The notes under the pieces were generated by a model. The model worked only from the letters and a program-made list of their open reading frames with translations, searched no databases and was not told where the DNA came from. A DNA stretch of 64,000 bases from Sulfitobacter sp. F26169L (GTDB lineage: Bacteria; Pseudomonadota; Alphaproteobacteria; Rhodobacterales; Rhodobacteraceae). Positions 1 through 9,912 of this stretch are shown piece after piece; the first letter of the stretch is position 1; the number at the start of each line of letters is the position of its first letter. Location: contig NZ_JAPMLP010000001.1 of assembly GCF_026410285.1 (NCBI RefSeq), positions 434,001-498,000 of the forward strand, given 5' to 3'. Made by a program: the position numbers and the translations under genes.

Positions 1-123
1 GAATGGCAGAAACCGCATCAGGAAAACCTGACAGGTACGGTTCTGGCCTATGCGCCTGCGGGGTCAATCCGTCGCGAACATCCGGCAGATCGCAGCGATT
101 ATGAGGCGTGGAGCCCCAAGTGA
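1..123 (+). CDS. NDUFA12-family complex I accessory subunit, C-terminal end (partial)
   Basis: Frame 1 is open from the first base and stops with TGA at 121-123, so only about 40 C-terminal residues are present. The visible tail contains a WQKPHQENLTGT stretch and ends in DYEAWSPK, which fits the conserved C-terminus of NDUFA12/B17.2-type proteins, accessory or assembly factors of NADH:ubiquinone oxidoreductase kept in alphaproteobacteria. Its stop overlaps the next start by one base (TGATG), so the two genes are probably co-transcribed. The call rests on a short fragment plus the neighbour pattern NDUFA12, DUF2155, aat, accC-accB that I recall from Rhodobacterales. Confidence 0.7.
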   Translation, partial: EWQKPHQENLTGTVLAYAPAGSIRREHPADRSDYEAWSPK

Positions 124-476
124 TGCGCAAACTGGCCCTGATGATGGCCCTATGCGCCACCACCGCCCTGGCCGAGCCGACAAGCAACGGGCAGGGCGCT
201 GTGCTGCGCGCGCTGGACAAAACCTCAGGGACAACCACCGATCTGACCGTGAGAAACGGCCAAATCGCAAGCTTGGGGCGATTGCAGATCGTTCTGAACG
301 AATGCCGCTATCCGCAGGGCAACCCCTCTGGCGATGCATTTGCGGCATTAGAAGTGTCCGAAACAGGGCATGCGGGCACGGTATTTACCGGCTGGATGAT
401 TGCATCTGCACCCGCGCTGAACGCAATGGAACATCAGCGCTATGACATCTGGGTGATGCGCTGTATCACCTCCTGA
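123..476 (+). CDS. DUF2155 family exported protein
   Basis: The protein is 117 aa and begins with a signal peptide (MRKLALMMALCATTALA, cleavage near residue 17-19). The ATG at 123 is preferred over upstream GTG codons because it starts the signal peptide directly and overlaps the preceding stop. The body has two cysteines, in LNECRYP and in the C-terminal VMRCITS, that could form a periplasmic disulfide. The family is conserved next to NDUFA12 and aat but its function is unknown. The 3' end overlaps the convergent aat gene by 37 bp. Confidence 0.75.
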   Translation: MRKLALMMALCATTALAEPTSNGQGAVLRALDKTSGTTTDLTVRNGQIASLGRLQIVLNECRYPQGNPSGDAFAALEVSETGHAGTVFTGWMIASAPALNAMEHQRYDIWVMRCITS

Positions 477-1075
477 GGTGAGCTATCGGCGGCTGCTGTA
501 AAGGACGCGCGCTGCGTTTTGGCAGCAGCGAGCCTTGAGTGATATTCTGCGCGGCTGATCTCCACCGCGCCCAGTGATGCCAGATGATCGGTGATGAACT
601 GGGTGTCAAACAGGGTGAAACCGCCCTGCGTCAGACGATCCACCAGACAGGCCAGCGCGATTTTTGAGGCGTTGGTACGCCGCGAGAACATGCTTTCCCC
701 GAAAAATGCCGCCCCCAGCACCACGCCATAAACGCCGCCAACCAGCGCATCCTTTTCCCAGACCTCAAGAGAGTGTGCCTGTCCGCAGGCGTGCAGCGCG
801 TTGTATAGTGCGCGAATTTCGCCATTGATCCAAGTATCTTCACGGTCGGCGCAGCCATCGACCACGCCTTCAAAACTGCGATTGATTGTGATGGTCCAGT
901 CACTGCGCCGCATGGCCCGTCGCAGTGAACGGGACGCGTGAAACCCGTCAAGCGGCAGTACGCCGCGCCTGTGCGGATCGACCCAGAAAATCTCTGGATC
1001 GTTCCTCGATTCGCTCATCGGGAAGATACCGACACTATATCCGTGCAGCAAAAGCTCCGGTGTCAGTTCGCCCAT
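440..1075 (-). CDS. aat: leucyl/phenylalanyl-tRNA--protein transferase
   Basis: This cytosolic enzyme moves Leu or Phe from aminoacyl-tRNA to the N-terminus of proteins with basic N-terminal residues, marking them for ClpS/ClpAP degradation. The 211-aa product carries the family signatures IFWVDPHRRGVLPLDGFH near the N-terminus and GGVYGVVLGAAFFGESMFS in the middle, and it is a normal length. An upstream TTG at 1111 would extend it into accC. The ATG at 1075, which lies 5 bp after the accC stop and gives the standard MGELTPELLL start, fits better. It is probably the last gene of an accB-accC-aat transcript. Confidence 0.92.
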   Translation of the reverse strand: MGELTPELLLHGYSVGIFPMSESRNDPEIFWVDPHRRGVLPLDGFHASRSLRRAMRRSDWTITINRSFEGVVDGCADREDTWINGEIRALYNALHACGQAHSLEVWEKDALVGGVYGVVLGAAFFGESMFSRRTNASKIALACLVDRLTQGGFTLFDTQFITDHLASLGAVEISRAEYHSRLAAAKTQRASFTAAADSSPQEVIQRITQMS

Positions 1076-1080
1076 GAGGC

Positions 1081-2433
1081 TCAGGCATCCCCGAGATTTG
1101 TTTCCAGCCAATGTTCAAGCCAGTGGATATTGTAGTTGCCCGAGTGGATGTCTTCCTCTTGCAGCAGCGCGTGGAACAGCGGCACGGTTGTATCCACTCC
1201 GTCCACGATCAACTCGCCAAGGGCGCGGTTCAGACGGGCAATCGCTTCGGGGCGGTCACGGCCATGCACAATCAGCTTGCCGATCAGACTGTCGTAGTAG
1301 GGCGGAATTTTATAGCCGTCATAAAGCGCGCTATCCATCCGCACCCCAAGCCCGCCGGGCGCATGATACTGCGTGATCTTACCGGGACAGGGGGCGAAAT
1401 TGGGCAGTTTTTCCGCGTTGATCCGCACTTCGATGGCGTGGCCGTTGATGGTCAGGTCATCCTGTGTGAACGACATCGGCAGCCCCTCGGCGACGCGGAT
1501 CTGCTCACGCACCAGATCGACGCCAAAGATCGCTTCGGTGACCGGGTGTTCCACTTGCAAACGCGTGTTCATCTCGATGAAATAGAACTCACCGTTTTCA
1601 TACAGAAATTCGATGGTGCCAGCGCCGATATAGTTGATGTTGGCCACAGCATCGGCACATACCTTACCGATGCGCGCACGCTCTTCAGCAGTGATGGAGG
1701 GTCCGGGCGCTTCTTCGAACACCTTCTGGTGGCGGCGCTGAAGCGAGCAGTCCCGCTCACCCAGATGCACGGCGCGGCCCTTGCCATCACCAAACACCTG
1801 AATTTCGATGTGGCGCGGCGTGGTCAGATATTTCTCGATATACACTTCGTCATTGCCAAAGTTCGATTTCCCCTCGGCGCGCGCGGTCTGATATGCTCTT
1901 TCCATGTCTTTGGCGGTCTGGGCAACTTTCATGCCTTTGCCACCACCACCGGCAGTGGCTTTGATAATCACCGGATAACCGATTTCCTCACCAATGCGCT
2001 TGGCGTCATCCAGCGTGGCGACACCCCCGTCAGAGCCGGGAACACAGGGCACACCCAGCGCCTTCATGGTATCCTTGGCGGTAATCTTGTCGCCCATGAT
2101 GCGGATGTGTTCGGCTGTGGGGCCGATAAACGTCAGGCCGTGATCTTCGAGAATCTGCACAAAACCGGCATTTTCCGACAAAAAGCCGTAGCCTGGGTGG
2201 ATCGCCTCGGCACCGGTGATTTCACAGGCGGCCACAATGGCGGGGATAGACAGGTAAGATTGCTGCGAGGACGGCGGCCCGATGCATACGCTTTCGTCTG
2301 CCATACGCACATGCATCGCGTCACTGTCGGCGGTCGAGTGGACAGCAACAGATGCAATGCCCATTTCGCGCGCGGCACGGATAACACGCAGCGCAATTTC
2401 ACCGCGATTGGCGATAAGGATTTTCTTGAACAC
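1081..2433 (-). CDS. accC: acetyl-CoA carboxylase, biotin carboxylase subunit
   Basis: The 450-aa protein carboxylates biotin held on AccB, using ATP and bicarbonate, in the first half-reaction of malonyl-CoA synthesis. It has the N-terminal [16 protein letters not shown] fold, the ATP-grasp loop GGGGKGMKV and the conserved [13 protein letters not shown] segment. The start is GTG at 2433, preceded by a strong AAGGAGG about 8 bp upstream, so the rare start codon is well supported. It lies 13 bp downstream of accB, and aat follows after 5 bp. Confidence 0.97.
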   Translation of the reverse strand: MFKKILIANRGEIALRVIRAAREMGIASVAVHSTADSDAMHVRMADESVCIGPPSSQQSYLSIPAIVAACEITGAEAIHPGYGFLSENAGFVQILEDHGLTFIGPTAEHIRIMGDKITAKDTMKALGVPCVPGSDGGVATLDDAKRIGEEIGYPVIIKATAGGGGKGMKVAQTAKDMERAYQTARAEGKSNFGNDEVYIEKYLTTPRHIEIQVFGDGKGRAVHLGERDCSLQRRHQKVFEEAPGPSITAEERARIGKVCADAVANINYIGAGTIEFLYENGEFYFIEMNTRLQVEHPVTEAIFGVDLVREQIRVAEGLPMSFTQDDLTINGHAIEVRINAEKLPNFAPCPGKITQYHAPGGLGVRMDSALYDGYKIPPYYDSLIGKLIVHGRDRPEAIARLNRALGELIVDGVDTTVPLFHALLQEEDIHSGNYNIHWLEHWLETNLGDA

Positions 2434-2446
2434 GGGCTGACCCTCC

Positions 2447-2941
2447 TTATTCGAGGATCACAAGCGGGGAGCCGAATTCGACGGCGGCCCCGTCTTCGAC
2501 CAGAATACGTTTTACTGTGCCTGCGCGTGGTGCGGGTATGTGGTTCATGGTTTTCATGGCTTCCACAATCAGCAGCGTATCCCCTTCGGAAACCTGCGTC
2601 CCGACAGCGACAAATGCGGCTGCACCCGGTTCGGGGGCTGTATAAACAGTGCCAACCATGGGGGAGGTCACGGCGCCGGGATCGGCGGAAGGATCGGCGT
2701 TTGCCGCTTCGGATGGGGCTGCAGCAGCAGGGGCCGCGATGGATGCTGCTGGCGCAGGAGCAGCCTGCATTGCCTGTGGTGCCATGATCTGTTGCGGCGG
2801 CTTGCGGGACACACGCACATTCAGGCTATCGTCCTCTGCATAGTCGCGTTTGACCTGCAATTCCGTCAGATCATTTTCGTTCAGAAGTTCTGCCAAAGCG
2901 CGGATAAATGCGACGTCGGCGTCATGTGTATTTTTAGTCAT
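2447..2941 (-). CDS. accB: acetyl-CoA carboxylase, biotin carboxyl carrier protein
   Basis: This 164-aa carrier presents biotin to AccC and to the carboxyltransferase AccAD. The biotinyl domain is at the C-terminus, with the attachment lysine at residue 130 in the EAMKTMN motif (EAMKMMN in many relatives). An Ala/Pro-rich flexible linker (about residues 45-85) separates it from an N-terminal helical segment. The ATG at 2941 has a GAGGAA site 6 bp upstream. accB and accC form an operon transcribed away from the ligase gene at 3066. Confidence 0.96.
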   Translation of the reverse strand: MTKNTHDADVAFIRALAELLNENDLTELQVKRDYAEDDSLNVRVSRKPPQQIMAPQAMQAAPAPAASIAAPAAAAPSEAANADPSADPGAVTSPMVGTVYTAPEPGAAAFVAVGTQVSEGDTLLIVEAMKTMNHIPAPRAGTVKRILVEDGAAVEFGSPLVILE

Positions 2942-3065
2942 AAAATTCCTCGACCATTGCGAAGGGGCGGTTTTACCATGCTCTTTGAGGGGGCTTATAT
3001 GGCATGGACAGTGGCAAGGAAAGGCGCGACTTTAACACCGGGTTGACGAAAATGGAGGTTCCGCA

Positions 3066-4574
3066 ATGAACATCGCACACTGGCTGGCACGGCGCGCAAC
3101 AGCACAGCCCCAAAAAGCGGCGTTGTTTCACGGTGCGAAAGCCGTCAGCGACTATGGCACGTTTCATGCCGATGCCTGCCGGATTGCCGCAGGGCTGACA
3201 GCGCGCGGAGTGTCGTGCGGGGACCGTGTGGGCATCTTTATGGACAACCACCCCGATTGGGTGCTGGCCCTCTACGGTATTCTTTATGCCGGCGCGGCGG
3301 TGGTGCCGGTCAACGCCAAGTTACACGGACGCGAAGCGGCGTTCGTTCTGGCCGACAGTGGTGCCGTCCTCTGCCTGACCGATGCGCGCCATGAATCGGC
3401 GCTGGAGGCTGAAAATGCGCCCTGCCGGTGCGCGCCGCCCCGCGCGTTGTTGGGAGAGGACGCGCAGGAGATTGTTCACCGCCGTCCCGACGATCTGGCG
3501 TGGTTGTTCTATACTTCCGGCACCACAGGCGCGCCCAAGGGGGTGATGATCACCCATGAAATGATTCAGGCAATGACGCTGAGCTACAGTATCGATGTCG
3601 ACAGTGTAACGGGCGAGGATGCGGCGCTCTATGCGGCACCGTTCAGCCATGGGGCGGGATTGTATAACTTTATTCACGTTCTGGCGGGCGCGCGCCACGT
3701 TTTTCCAACCTCGGGCGGTTTCGATGTGCCGGAAATCCTTGACCTGGCAGAGGAGTTGGGCCGTTGCCACATGTTTGCCGCCCCGACGATGGTTAAACGT
3801 CTGACAGATGGCGCTGTTGTCGCGCAGCGCAGCGGCACGGGTTTGCGCACTATCGTTTATGCAGGCGGGCCGATGTACACCGCCGACATCATTGCGGCGG
3901 TCGATCATTTCGGACCTGTATTCGTGCAGATCTATGGGCAGGGCGAATGCCCAATGGCAATTACCGCGCTGTCACGCGCCGATGTTGCAGACCGGACGCA
4001 TCCCGATTGGCGGCAGCGCCTTGGCTCTGTCGGGCGGGCGCAATCGGTGGTGGAGGTGCAGATCGGTGATGAAAACGGCATGCCGCTGCCCGCAGGGCAG
4101 GCGGGCGAAATCATGGTGCGCGGCGCACCTGTGATGCCGGGATACTGGAACAACCCCGAAGCAAGCGCCAAGACACTGCTGAACGGCTGGCTTATGACCG
4201 GTGACATCGGCCATCTGGATGCTGCGGAATACCTGACGCTGCAAGACCGCTCGAAAGATGTGATCATCACCGGTGGATCAAATGTTTATCCCCGCGAGGT
4301 GGAGGAAGTGTTGCTGCGTCATCCGCAACTGCAAGAGGTGTCGGTGGTCGGAACCCCCCACGCAGAGTGGGGCGAGGAGATTGTTGCTTTTGTCGTCGGC
4401 GATGCGCCGGACGATGCACTGGATGCGCTGTGTCTGGAAAACATCGCGCGCTTCAAGCGGCCCAAACGGTATATCCGGCTGGATGCACTGCCAAAAAACA
4501 ACTACGGGAAGGTTTTGAAAACAGAACTGCGCAAGCAGTTGGCCGACCCGCACGGACAGCCACCCGCCCCGTAG
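3066..4574 (+). CDS. class I adenylate-forming enzyme (acyl-CoA synthetase/AMP ligase)
   Basis: The 502-aa protein has all core motifs of the acyl/aryl-CoA synthetase family: the phosphate loop FYTSGTTGAPKG near residue 150, the GWLMTGDIGHLD hinge near 375-385, and the PKNNYGKVLKTELR segment with the catalytic lysine near 482. It should activate a carboxylic acid to an acyl-AMP and then a CoA thioester in the cytosol. The substrate cannot be told from the motifs. GGAGG lies 7 bp before the ATG. The gene is divergent from accBC across a 124-bp gap, which suits a role in acyl-CoA metabolism, but that is only context. Confidence 0.9.
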   Translation: MNIAHWLARRATAQPQKAALFHGAKAVSDYGTFHADACRIAAGLTARGVSCGDRVGIFMDNHPDWVLALYGILYAGAAVVPVNAKLHGREAAFVLADSGAVLCLTDARHESALEAENAPCRCAPPRALLGEDAQEIVHRRPDDLAWLFYTSGTTGAPKGVMITHEMIQAMTLSYSIDVDSVTGEDAALYAAPFSHGAGLYNFIHVLAGARHVFPTSGGFDVPEILDLAEELGRCHMFAAPTMVKRLTDGAVVAQRSGTGLRTIVYAGGPMYTADIIAAVDHFGPVFVQIYGQGECPMAITALSRADVADRTHPDWRQRLGSVGRAQSVVEVQIGDENGMPLPAGQAGEIMVRGAPVMPGYWNNPEASAKTLLNGWLMTGDIGHLDAAEYLTLQDRSKDVIITGGSNVYPREVEEVLLRHPQLQEVSVVGTPHAEWGEEIVAFVVGDAPDDALDALCLENIARFKRPKRYIRLDALPKNNYGKVLKTELRKQLADPHGQPPAP

Positions 4575-4583
4575 GGCAGGTGG
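4560..4583. other. GC-rich hairpin over the stop codon of the AMP ligase gene
   Basis: CCACCCGCCC and GGGCAGGTGG pair with one mismatch around a CGTA loop, spanning the ligase stop codon. No T-tract follows on either strand. It lies between two convergent genes only 21 bp apart and could slow or help end transcription, but it is not a classic intrinsic terminator. Confidence 0.35.
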
Positions 4584-4595
4584 TATGGCGTCGAT

Positions 4596-5849
4596 TTAAC
4601 CAATTTCGTAGAAGTCGTTGATCAGGTTGAAGGCATCTTCATCAAGATCCCCGGCTGTAACATTGCGAACCGTCAGGATCGAACCGCGGTCTATGATGGT
4701 GCCGTCCGTCGTGCCGTTAAACAGCGCGCTGAGGTCGATCACCGCGTGATCGCCGGTAAAGCTGGTGTTCGCAATCAAATCGGCATAGCTGATGCTGCCC
4801 CAGCCCGGACCATAGATATCAATACGGTCGCCTTCGCTGAAGTCGCGAATGTCATCGCGGCCGGAATAGCCCGAGAACACAAACACATCCGCGCCCGTGC
4901 CGCCAAACATGGTGTCGTGCCCTGCACCACCTTCCAGCGTGTCAGAGCCTGCGTTGCCAACCAGACGATCATTGCCCGACCCGCCAAAAAGGTCATCGTC
5001 GCCGATGCCGCCCATCAGCTTGTCGTTACCCTGTCCGGCATAGATTACGTCATTTCCGGATGAACCATAAAGCACGTCGTTCTGGCTGCCGCCGTCGATG
5101 AAGTCGTCACCGTCGCCGCCGAAGATTTTATCGTTGCCCTGACCGCCGAATAAACTGTCATCGCCACTCTGACCGAACAGCTGGTCGCGGCCTGCGCGGC
5201 CTTCGATGGTGTCATTATCGGCCCCACCGAAGAAGCGGTCATCGGCATCGCCACCAGTAATTTCATCATCACCGTCGCCGCCGTGTATATTCCCTGCAAC
5301 GCCCACTGCGAACAGGCCGTTATCGAAGGTGCCGCCAACAGAATAGGTGTCGTTGCCAGCCCCCAGAAAAACATCATTCAGGATACCGGTGTTCAGCACG
5401 GTGTCATTTCCGTCACCCATAAAAACGCCGCCCGTGATTGTGCCAACCGTTACAGGGCCGCCATCGATGCCGGGGATGATCTGGTTGACCAGCAAATCGT
5501 TGCCGCTGCCCAATATCAGTTTCCCCTCGATCAGACCGCTGTTGAAAAAACTGTCCCAACCATTTCCAAAACGCGCGTCGCCAAAAATATCGCCGTCATT
5601 TGAAAAATTGCGCCCGCCATTACCGAGCAGGGATACGGCAAACGGTGTGCCGGCCACTTTGGTAATTTCTCCGCCCAACACGTTGGATACTTCAATTCCC
5701 GCGTCGCTATTTGCGCTTAGGGTTCCGGCAATTGCTCCGCTGTTGGTAATCGCACCGCCAAAGACAGAAAAGTCGAAACCGGCGAGCGTTTGTGTGCTGA
5801 AATTTTCGCCTTCGTAGCCGTTGGTTTCTTCATTGAATATAATTGGCAT
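4596..5849 (-). CDS. RTX calcium-binding repeat protein, probable type I secreted
   Basis: The protein is 417 aa from the ATG at 5849, chosen because GGGGA lies 8 bp upstream; a GTG at 5879 has no such support. Residues about 190-330 hold many GGxGxDxLx nonapeptides (GGDGDD, GGQGNDK, GGSGNDR, GGAGHD), which bind calcium and form a parallel beta-roll. The end (GGTGADVFVF, then an IRDFSEGDRIDI-like segment) resembles the C-terminal domain of serralysin-type substrates exported by type I secretion. There is no Sec signal peptide. Residues about 30-180 repeat short N-x-G-x-I-x-G units that look like a beta-solenoid. No type I exporter genes are nearby, so it is an orphan substrate of unknown activity. 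Confidence 0.85.
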   Translation of the reverse strand: MPIIFNEETNGYEGENFSTQTLAGFDFSVFGGAITNSGAIAGTLSANSDAGIEVSNVLGGEITKVAGTPFAVSLLGNGGRNFSNDGDIFGDARFGNGWDSFFNSGLIEGKLILGSGNDLLVNQIIPGIDGGPVTVGTITGGVFMGDGNDTVLNTGILNDVFLGAGNDTYSVGGTFDNGLFAVGVAGNIHGGDGDDEITGGDADDRFFGGADNDTIEGRAGRDQLFGQSGDDSLFGGQGNDKIFGGDGDDFIDGGSQNDVLYGSSGNDVIYAGQGNDKLMGGIGDDDLFGGSGNDRLVGNAGSDTLEGGAGHDTMFGGTGADVFVFSGYSGRDDIRDFSEGDRIDIYGPGWGSISYADLIANTSFTGDHAVIDLSALFNGTTDGTIIDRGSILTVRNVTAGDLDEDAFNLINDFYEIG

Positions 5850-5978
5850 TCGTTCATCCCCAGGAAAAAGTATGGCCACATTTACGCCTTATTTTTTCAA
5901 CGACATAGTAAATTCTGTTTTTGTTTCCACTGGATGAACAAAGGCGGTGGACGAGCCGGACTGGTCCGCGAACCCATG

Positions 5979-6000
5979 AAAAACCCCGCAAAAGCGGGGC
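5979..6000 (-). terminator. intrinsic terminator of the Liv-type ABC operon
   Basis: On the minus strand CCCCGC, a TTTT loop and GCGGGG form a 6-bp GC stem followed by TTTTT. It sits about 30 bp after the stop of the last transporter gene. Confidence 0.85.
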
Positions 6001-6030
6001 ATTTCTGTGTCAATTTTTGGGCAGGTCGAA

Positions 6031-6783
6031 TCAGATGGCCAAGTATTCCGCGCGCAATGCCTCGTTCTCCAGCACCTCTTGGGCGCTGCCGTCAAAGACC
6101 ACACCGCCGGTATCCAGAATCACCGCACGATCCGCCAGTTTCAGGGCGCGCACGGCGTTTTGTTCAACCAGAATGGTGGTGATGCCCTGGGCCTTGATGA
6201 TCGAAAGCGTCTTTTCAATCTCGTCCACGATGACGGGCGCCAGCCCTTCGTAGGGTTCGTCCAGCAGCAATACCTTGATGTCGCGGCACAGGGCACGGGC
6301 AATCGCTAGCATCTGCTGCTCGCCGCCCGACAGGGTGGTGCCTTCCTGCTTTCTACGCTCTCCCAGACGCGGGAACAGCTCGTACACCCGCTCCAGCGAC
6401 CAGCCGATAGGCGGGGCGATCTGCGCAAGTTTCAGGTTTTCTTCTACCGTAAGGCCCGAGATGATGCGGCGGTCTTCGGGGACCAGCGCCAGACCTGCGG
6501 CGGCCGCTTCATAGCTTTTCATCAGGTGCAGGGGTTTGTGATCCAGCCAGACTTCGCCGTGTGTCAGTTCCGGATCACCGATTTGCGCGATGGTGCGCAG
6601 GGTTGATGTTTTGCCCGCACCGTTGCGCCCCAGTAGGGCGAGGATTTCGCCTTCGTGTACGTTAAAGCTGACGCCTTGCACAATATAGCTTTCGCCGTAG
6701 GAAGCGTGAATGTCCCAGACCGACAGAAAAGCAGGGGCGGTCGCCGCGTGATTGGCGTTTTTGTTAAAGGTTTGTGTGTTCAT
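6031..6783 (-). CDS. HAAT-family ABC transporter ATP-binding protein (LivF-like)
   Basis: This 250-aa ATPase is the second nucleotide-binding subunit of a branched-chain amino acid/amide-type importer. It shows Walker A (GRNGAGKT), the ABC signature LSGGEQQMLAIARAL and Walker B (VLLLDEP), and ends with the LivF-like H-loop region TTILVEQNA. It has an extra hydrophilic N-terminal stretch of about 18 residues compared with typical LivF. AAGGA lies 9 bp before the ATG. It is the last gene of a five-gene minus-strand operon. The substrate is not evident. Confidence 0.92.
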   Translation of the reverse strand: MNTQTFNKNANHAATAPAFLSVWDIHASYGESYIVQGVSFNVHEGEILALLGRNGAGKTSTLRTIAQIGDPELTHGEVWLDHKPLHLMKSYEAAAAGLALVPEDRRIISGLTVEENLKLAQIAPPIGWSLERVYELFPRLGERRKQEGTTLSGGEQQMLAIARALCRDIKVLLLDEPYEGLAPVIVDEIEKTLSIIKAQGITTILVEQNAVRALKLADRAVILDTGGVVFDGSAQEVLENEALRAEYLAI

Positions 6784-6821
6784 GTGATGTGTCCTTTTGG
6801 ATGCGAGGGGAGGGCGCGCGG

Positions 6822-7583
6822 TTAAACGGCCTGAGTCTCGCCCAGATAGGCTTCTTTGACTTTCGGATGGCCCTTGATCTTGTCGGGCGTGTCCTCGACC
6901 AGCGGGGTGCCTTGGGCCAGCACGGTAATCCGGTCGGCCAGTGAAAACACCACATGCATATCGTGTTCGATAATGGCGATGGTGATATCACGCTCTTCCT
7001 TGATCTGCTTGAGCAGGTCGATGGTGTTGTTGGTATCTGCCCGCGCCATGCCGGCGGTGGGTTCGTCCAGCAACAGCAGGCGCGGCTCTTGTGACAGGCA
7101 CATGGCAATTTCCAGACGCCGCTTGTCGCCGCGCGACATCGACGATGCCTGCATCTCGCGTTTGTCATAAAGCTTCATATCGACCAGCATCTGTTTTGCC
7201 TTTTCGATCACATCCCTTTCACTGTCGATGCTGCCGATGGCATGCAGGCTGAAACCGCCATCGCGTTTTGCAAAACACGGGATCAGCATGTTTTCCATGA
7301 CGCTCAGATCGCCGAAGATTTCAGGCGTCTGGAACACGCGGGAAATGCCCATCTGGTTGATTTCATAAGGCTTGCGCCCCAGCACCGATTGCCCGTCAAA
7401 CATGACGGATCCTGTATCGGGGATCAGCTTGCCCACCAGACAGTTGAGCAGGGTGGATTTACCGGCCCCGTTCGGGCCGATGATCGCATGCACGGTGTTT
7501 TCGGCGACAGAGAGGTTCACGTCCCCCAATGCCTGCAACCCGCCGAAGCGCTTGTTCACGTTTTTGACTTCAAGAATACCCAT
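6822..7583 (-). CDS. HAAT-family ABC transporter ATP-binding protein (LivG-like)
   Basis: The 253-aa protein is the first ATPase of the same importer. It shows Walker A (GPNGAGKST), a shortened signature region (MSRGDKRRLEIAMCL) in place of the usual LSGGQ, and Walker B (LLLLDEP followed by TAGM). The MSRGDKR signature is a notable change from LSGGQQR. It lies 12 bp after the permease gene, with AAGGAG 8 bp before its ATG. Confidence 0.92.
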   Translation of the reverse strand: MGILEVKNVNKRFGGLQALGDVNLSVAENTVHAIIGPNGAGKSTLLNCLVGKLIPDTGSVMFDGQSVLGRKPYEINQMGISRVFQTPEIFGDLSVMENMLIPCFAKRDGGFSLHAIGSIDSERDVIEKAKQMLVDMKLYDKREMQASSMSRGDKRRLEIAMCLSQEPRLLLLDEPTAGMARADTNNTIDLLKQIKEERDITIAIIEHDMHVVFSLADRITVLAQGTPLVEDTPDKIKGHPKVKEAYLGETQAV

Positions 7584-7595
7584 GTCGTGCGCTCC

Positions 7596-8795
7596 TTATT
7601 CGGCAGGTGTGGTTTTGCCGGATGGCGTTTCGGGATCGGCTTTCTTGCGGCGGAACAGGTTGCCGATGCGTTGACCACCTTCGACCAGACCACCGGGCAG
7701 GAAGATCACAACCAACATGAACAGCAGGCCCAGTGTCAGGTGCCAGCCCTTTCCGACGAACGGATAGACCAGCGTGATCAGCAGATCTTCGATGCCGTCC
7801 GGCATGAAGGCAAACCACTGTTCCAGAACACCTTTGTTTATTTTGGATACAATGTTTTCCATATATTTGATGAATCCGGCACCCAGTACTGGCCCGATCA
7901 ACGTGCCGGCACCGCCGAGGATGGTCATCAGGACAACCTCACCCGATGCGGTCCAGAACATCCGTTCGGCTCCGACTTGCGTATCCATCGCCACCAGCAG
8001 GCCGCCCGCCAGCCCCGCATACATGCCCGAGATGACAAATGCCGCCAATGTGTAGGGTTTGGAGTTCAGGCCGGTATAGTTCATCCGCTGCTGGTTCGAT
8101 TTCACCGCCCGCAGCATCATCCCGAAGGGCGAGCGGAAAATGCGGATCGACAGGTAGAACGCGATCAGCATGATGATCGCCGCGATGTAGTAGCCCGCGT
8201 TGAAGGTGAATATCCAGTCGCCTACGTTCCATTCAGTCGTCGCCTTCATATCCAGACCAAACAGGTTGGCACGTGGCGATTGGCCGGCTTCCAGCGCGCC
8301 GTCAAGGATACGTGGATCGGTGTATTTTGGCTGAAGGCCTGTCTCGCCGCCCGTGATGGGCGTGAGAACGGAATAGGCCAACGCATATGACATCTGGGCA
8401 AAGGCCAGCGTCAGGATCGAGAAGTAGATGCCCGAGCGGCGTAGCGATATCCACCCCACCACAAGAGAGAACAGCCCCGCCACGATCACCGACACGATGA
8501 TCGCAGGCACCACGTTCATGGTGAGCAGCTTCATCATCCAGATCGCAGCATAGGAGCCGACACCCAGAAACGCGGCATGGCCAAAGCTGAGGTATCCGGT
8601 GAGGCCGAACAGGATGTTGAACCCGATGGCAAAGATGCCAAAAATCACCAGACGCTGCATCAGATCGGGATAGCCCGCGTTGAACTGCGCCATAGCAGAG
8701 CCTTCGGGGAAGGGGTTGAGGATAAAGGGCGCAAACAGCGCGAGAATTGCAACAACAACCAGCAGCCCGGCGTCACGTTTTGTTAGTCCAAGCAT
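7596..8795 (-). CDS. HAAT-family ABC transporter permease (LivM-like)
   Basis: This 399-aa inner-membrane protein has about nine to ten hydrophobic segments and the LivM hallmark [18 protein letters not shown] near residue 70. A long periplasmic insert (about residues 150-200) lies between membrane segments, and the C-terminus is basic and cytosolic. It forms the translocation channel with the LivH-like protein, whose gene ends only 3 bp upstream. Confidence 0.92.
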   Translation of the reverse strand: MLGLTKRDAGLLVVVAILALFAPFILNPFPEGSAMAQFNAGYPDLMQRLVIFGIFAIGFNILFGLTGYLSFGHAAFLGVGSYAAIWMMKLLTMNVVPAIIVSVIVAGLFSLVVGWISLRRSGIYFSILTLAFAQMSYALAYSVLTPITGGETGLQPKYTDPRILDGALEAGQSPRANLFGLDMKATTEWNVGDWIFTFNAGYYIAAIIMLIAFYLSIRIFRSPFGMMLRAVKSNQQRMNYTGLNSKPYTLAAFVISGMYAGLAGGLLVAMDTQVGAERMFWTASGEVVLMTILGGAGTLIGPVLGAGFIKYMENIVSKINKGVLEQWFAFMPDGIEDLLITLVYPFVGKGWHLTLGLLFMLVVIFLPGGLVEGGQRIGNLFRRKKADPETPSGKTTPAE

Positions 8796-8798
8796 GGT

Positions 8799-9830
8799 TT
8801 AGTCCTCCATCACGCCGGCACGGCCCATCAGGCCACGGGGGCGCGTCAGCAAAATGATGATCGCAACGAGATAAATAATGATCTGGTTGATGCCGGGAAT
8901 GAACTCCAGCACAACCGCCATGGAGGCAAAGCTCTCCAGAATGCCCAGCAGGAAACCGGCCAGCACCGCACCGGGAAGGGAGCCCATGCCGCCGACGACA
9001 ACCACAACAAAGCTGAGCACCAGAAAATCCATGCCCATGTGATAGTTGGGCGAGTTGATGGGCGCATACATCACACCCGCCAGACCCGCGACAGCCGCGG
9101 CAATCCCGAACATAATGGTAAAGCGCTTGTCGATGTTGATGCCGAGCAGGCCTACGGTTTCACGATCCGCCATGCCCGCGCGCACCACCATACCGAAGGT
9201 GGTGAATTGCAAGAAGGCAAACACAGCGCCGATGATCACTGCCGAAAAGGCGAAATAGACCAGCCGCCAGTAGGGATAGATGATGGTATTGGGTTCAAAT
9301 CCCAGCATCGCACCAAAATCGAACGATCCGGCAAATGCGGCCGGCGCGGGTGTGGGGATCGGGTTTGCGCCGTAGTAATATTTGATCACTTCCTGCAGCA
9401 CAATCGCCAGACCGAATGTCACAAGGATCTGGTCGGCGTGTGGACGGTGATAGAAATGCTTGATCAGCCCCCGCTCCATCACAAAGCCGATGAGGATCAT
9501 AACGGGTATGGCAAACAGGATCGACAACGGCACGGCCCAGTCGACCATCCACGCCCCCGCGGCTTCGCCGAACCATTCCTGAATATACAGCACGTCATCG
9601 AACTTCGGGTTGCCCAGAAAATCGGTTCCCGACGGCTCGCTTGCCTTATGGCTGAGTGTCAGAAGGTTGCTAAAGGTCACGGCACAAAACGCGCCGATCA
9701 TGAACAGGGCACCGTGGGCAAAGTTGACCACACCAAGGGTGCCGAAAATCAGCGTCAGACCAAGGGCGATCAGCGCATAGGCTGACCCTTTGTCGAGGCC
9801 GTTGAGAATTTGAAGTAGAATTGCGTCCAT
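8799..9830 (-). CDS. HAAT-family ABC transporter permease (LivH-like)
   Basis: The protein is 343 aa from the ATG at 9830, which gives the familiar MDAILLQILNGLDKGSAYAL start; an ATG 12 bp upstream (9842) is also possible and neither has a clear ribosome site. The GTLGVVNFAHGALFMIGAF motif near residues 32-50 is typical of LivH. It is longer than classic LivH (about 300 aa) because of an extra hydrophilic loop near residues 55-90 between the first membrane segments. Confidence 0.9.
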   Translation of the reverse strand: MDAILLQILNGLDKGSAYALIALGLTLIFGTLGVVNFAHGALFMIGAFCAVTFSNLLTLSHKASEPSGTDFLGNPKFDDVLYIQEWFGEAAGAWMVDWAVPLSILFAIPVMILIGFVMERGLIKHFYHRPHADQILVTFGLAIVLQEVIKYYYGANPIPTPAPAAFAGSFDFGAMLGFEPNTIIYPYWRLVYFAFSAVIIGAVFAFLQFTTFGMVVRAGMADRETVGLLGINIDKRFTIMFGIAAAVAGLAGVMYAPINSPNYHMGMDFLVLSFVVVVVGGMGSLPGAVLAGFLLGILESFASMAVVLEFIPGINQIIIYLVAIIILLTRPRGLMGRAGVMED

Positions 9831-9912
9831 GGTCGGTCCCATCTGTCACAACTGCTGCGCGCCCGACTTCACTGGTCGGGGCGGTCTGCGAATCTGTGAT
9901 CTGTCTGTTGTA

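Noticed and set aside
1111..2787. 558-aa plus-strand open frame opposite accC
   Set aside because: It is the antisense shadow of accC and accB, which have clear catalytic motifs.
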